Assembly: GCA_003724185.1 (NCBI GenBank)
Contig: RHGM01000001.1
Coordinates: 868,001 to 932,000 of the forward strand
From: Porphyrobacter sp. IPPAS B-1204
GTDB taxonomy: Bacteria; Pseudomonadota; Alphaproteobacteria; Sphingomonadales; Sphingomonadaceae
Length of the DNA: 64,000 nt
Reading direction: 5' to 3'
In this document: piece by piece, positions 63,476 to 64,000 of the stretch
Layout of the letters: the number at the start of each line of letters is the position of its first letter
Position numbering within the stretch: the stretch's first letter is position 1
Position numbers and translations under genes: made by a program
Notes under the pieces: generated by a model
The model's database searches: none
What the model saw: only the letters and a program-made list of their open reading frames with translations
What the model was told of the DNA's origin: nothing

Positions 63476-64000
63476 TCAGTGGTTATGGCGCGGCAGCTTG
63501 CGCGCCGTGCCGCGATATTTGAGCGCGAAGTCCATCACGCCCCCTTCGGCCAGTTGCCCGGTCTTCTCGCGGTAGAGCTCCTCCCACGGGGTCTGGCTTT
63601 CGGGCACGGGCGGGATGGTTTCCTCGGCGCGGCGGCGGGCGATCTCGGCTGCGTCAACCAGCGCATCGCAGCGCCGCGCGTTGAGGTCGACGCGGATGAT
63701 GTCGCCCGTGCGCAGCCACGAAAGCCCCCCGCCGACCGCGCTTTCGGGGCTGACGTTGAGGATCGAGGGGCTGTCGCTCGTCCCCGATTGCCGCCCGTCG
63801 CCCAGTGTCGGCAGCCACGGCTTGCCCGCGCGGATCATCGCGTCTGGCGGCTGCATGTTGACCACCTCGGCGCTGCCCGGCCAGCCGATCACGCCCGAGC
63901 CGCGGATCACCAGAATGCAATCCTCGTCGATGCCGAGCGCTGGGTCATTGATGCGGTGGTGGTAATCGTCCGAGCCATCAAAGACGATCGCCCGCGCCTC
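63476..64000 (-). CDS. xylD: Xylonate dehydratase (IlvD/Edd family), 5' cut by the window edge
   Basis: Partial: 174 codons before the stop at 63476, with the frame open to the right edge of the window. The visible part has the IlvD/Edd motifs RGSGVIGWPGSAEVVNMQPP, LGDGRQSGTSDSPSILNVSPESAVGG and RTGDIIRVDLNARRCDALVD, ending TARKLPRHNH. It would convert xylonate to 2-keto-3-deoxyxylonate, the step between XylC and XylX. An Fe-S cluster is expected in the missing part. Confidence 0.88.
   Translation of the reverse strand, partial: EARAIVFDGSDDYHHRINDPALGIDEDCILVIRGSGVIGWPGSAEVVNMQPPDAMIRAGKPWLPTLGDGRQSGTSDSPSILNVSPESAVGGGLSWLRTGDIIRVDLNARRCDALVDAAEIARRRAEETIPPVPESQTPWEELYREKTGQLAEGGVMDFALKYRGTARKLPRHNH

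Noticed and set aside
1-64000. CRISPR arrays, insertion sequences, rRNA, intact prophage
   Set aside because: No direct-repeat arrays, transposase genes, rRNA sequences or phage structural genes were seen anywhere in the window.

Overview
The window is GC-rich chromosomal DNA from an alphaproteobacterium, most likely a sphingomonad of the Erythrobacter / Porphyrobacter / Novosphingobium type. The evidence is a gcrA cell-cycle regulator, an F1-ATPase zeta-subunit (DUF1476) gene, an adjacent crtZ-crtW carotenoid pair, Caulobacter-type xylose genes, and acyl-CoA gene clusters of the kind sphingomonads use on steroids and terpenoids. Genes are tightly packed, with many ATGA, GTGA and TGATG start/stop overlaps. 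This is inference from gene content; no phylogenetic marker was compared computationally.

Left third (1-18150), catabolic. Bases 3-10569 form one plus-strand operon: enoyl-CoA hydratase (cut by the window edge), two adjacent pairs of acyl-CoA dehydrogenases, a thiolase, two SDR dehydrogenases, a MaoC hydratase, two NTF2-like proteins and an acyl-CoA ligase. Together they make a complete beta-oxidation set, probably for a bulky or branched substrate. A Crp/Fnr-type regulator on the minus strand separates it from a second operon (11337-18152): an AtuA-like protein, a class II aldolase-like protein, an SDR, a Baeyer-Villiger monooxygenase, an alpha/beta hydrolase and a Coq4-motif protein. This set suggests oxidation of a ketone to an ester, followed by hydrolysis.

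Middle (18153-50009), housekeeping plus an unusual stress operon. A 580-base gene-poor stretch beside tRNA-Ser(CGA) is followed by hspQ, a membrane protein, an ABC-2 permease, gcrA, a DUF481 protein and a methyltransferase. On the minus strand lies the translation and RNA block rimP-nusA-ylxR-infB-thioesterase-rbfA, then tdk-truB, rpsO and pnp. truB carries a palindromic repeat inserted in frame. At 35769-40243 a divergent pspF / sigma-54-promoter locus drives pspA, pspB and pspC. It continues with five further small membrane proteins, several sharing one coiled-coil tail, and this is the best candidate here for an under-described system. Next come sufE, crtZ-crtW, a transglutaminase-like protein, leuC...leuD with two unfamiliar genes between them, a quinone reductase-like gene, zeta subunit, bolA, grxD and a Nudix hydrolase.

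Right end (50010-64000), plant-polysaccharide use. It contains GH3, GH5, a secreted two-repeat beta-protein, two GH43 enzymes, an acetylesterase, an aldose epimerase and the oxidative xylose genes xylX, xylB-like, xylC-like and xylD (cut by the edge). Three LacI-type operator-like sites of similar sequence lie upstream of the GH3 gene (two) and between GH43 and xylX (one), which suggests a single sugar-responsive regulon. The enzymes would cut xylan or glucan outside the cytoplasm and feed xylose to 2-oxoglutarate semialdehyde; the final dehydrogenase is not in the window.

Two places look frame-damaged: the signal peptide of the GH3 gene is one base out of frame with its body, and the last codons of pnp read out of frame relative to a plausible ancestral tail. 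Both lie in repetitive GC-rich DNA, so sequencing error is possible.
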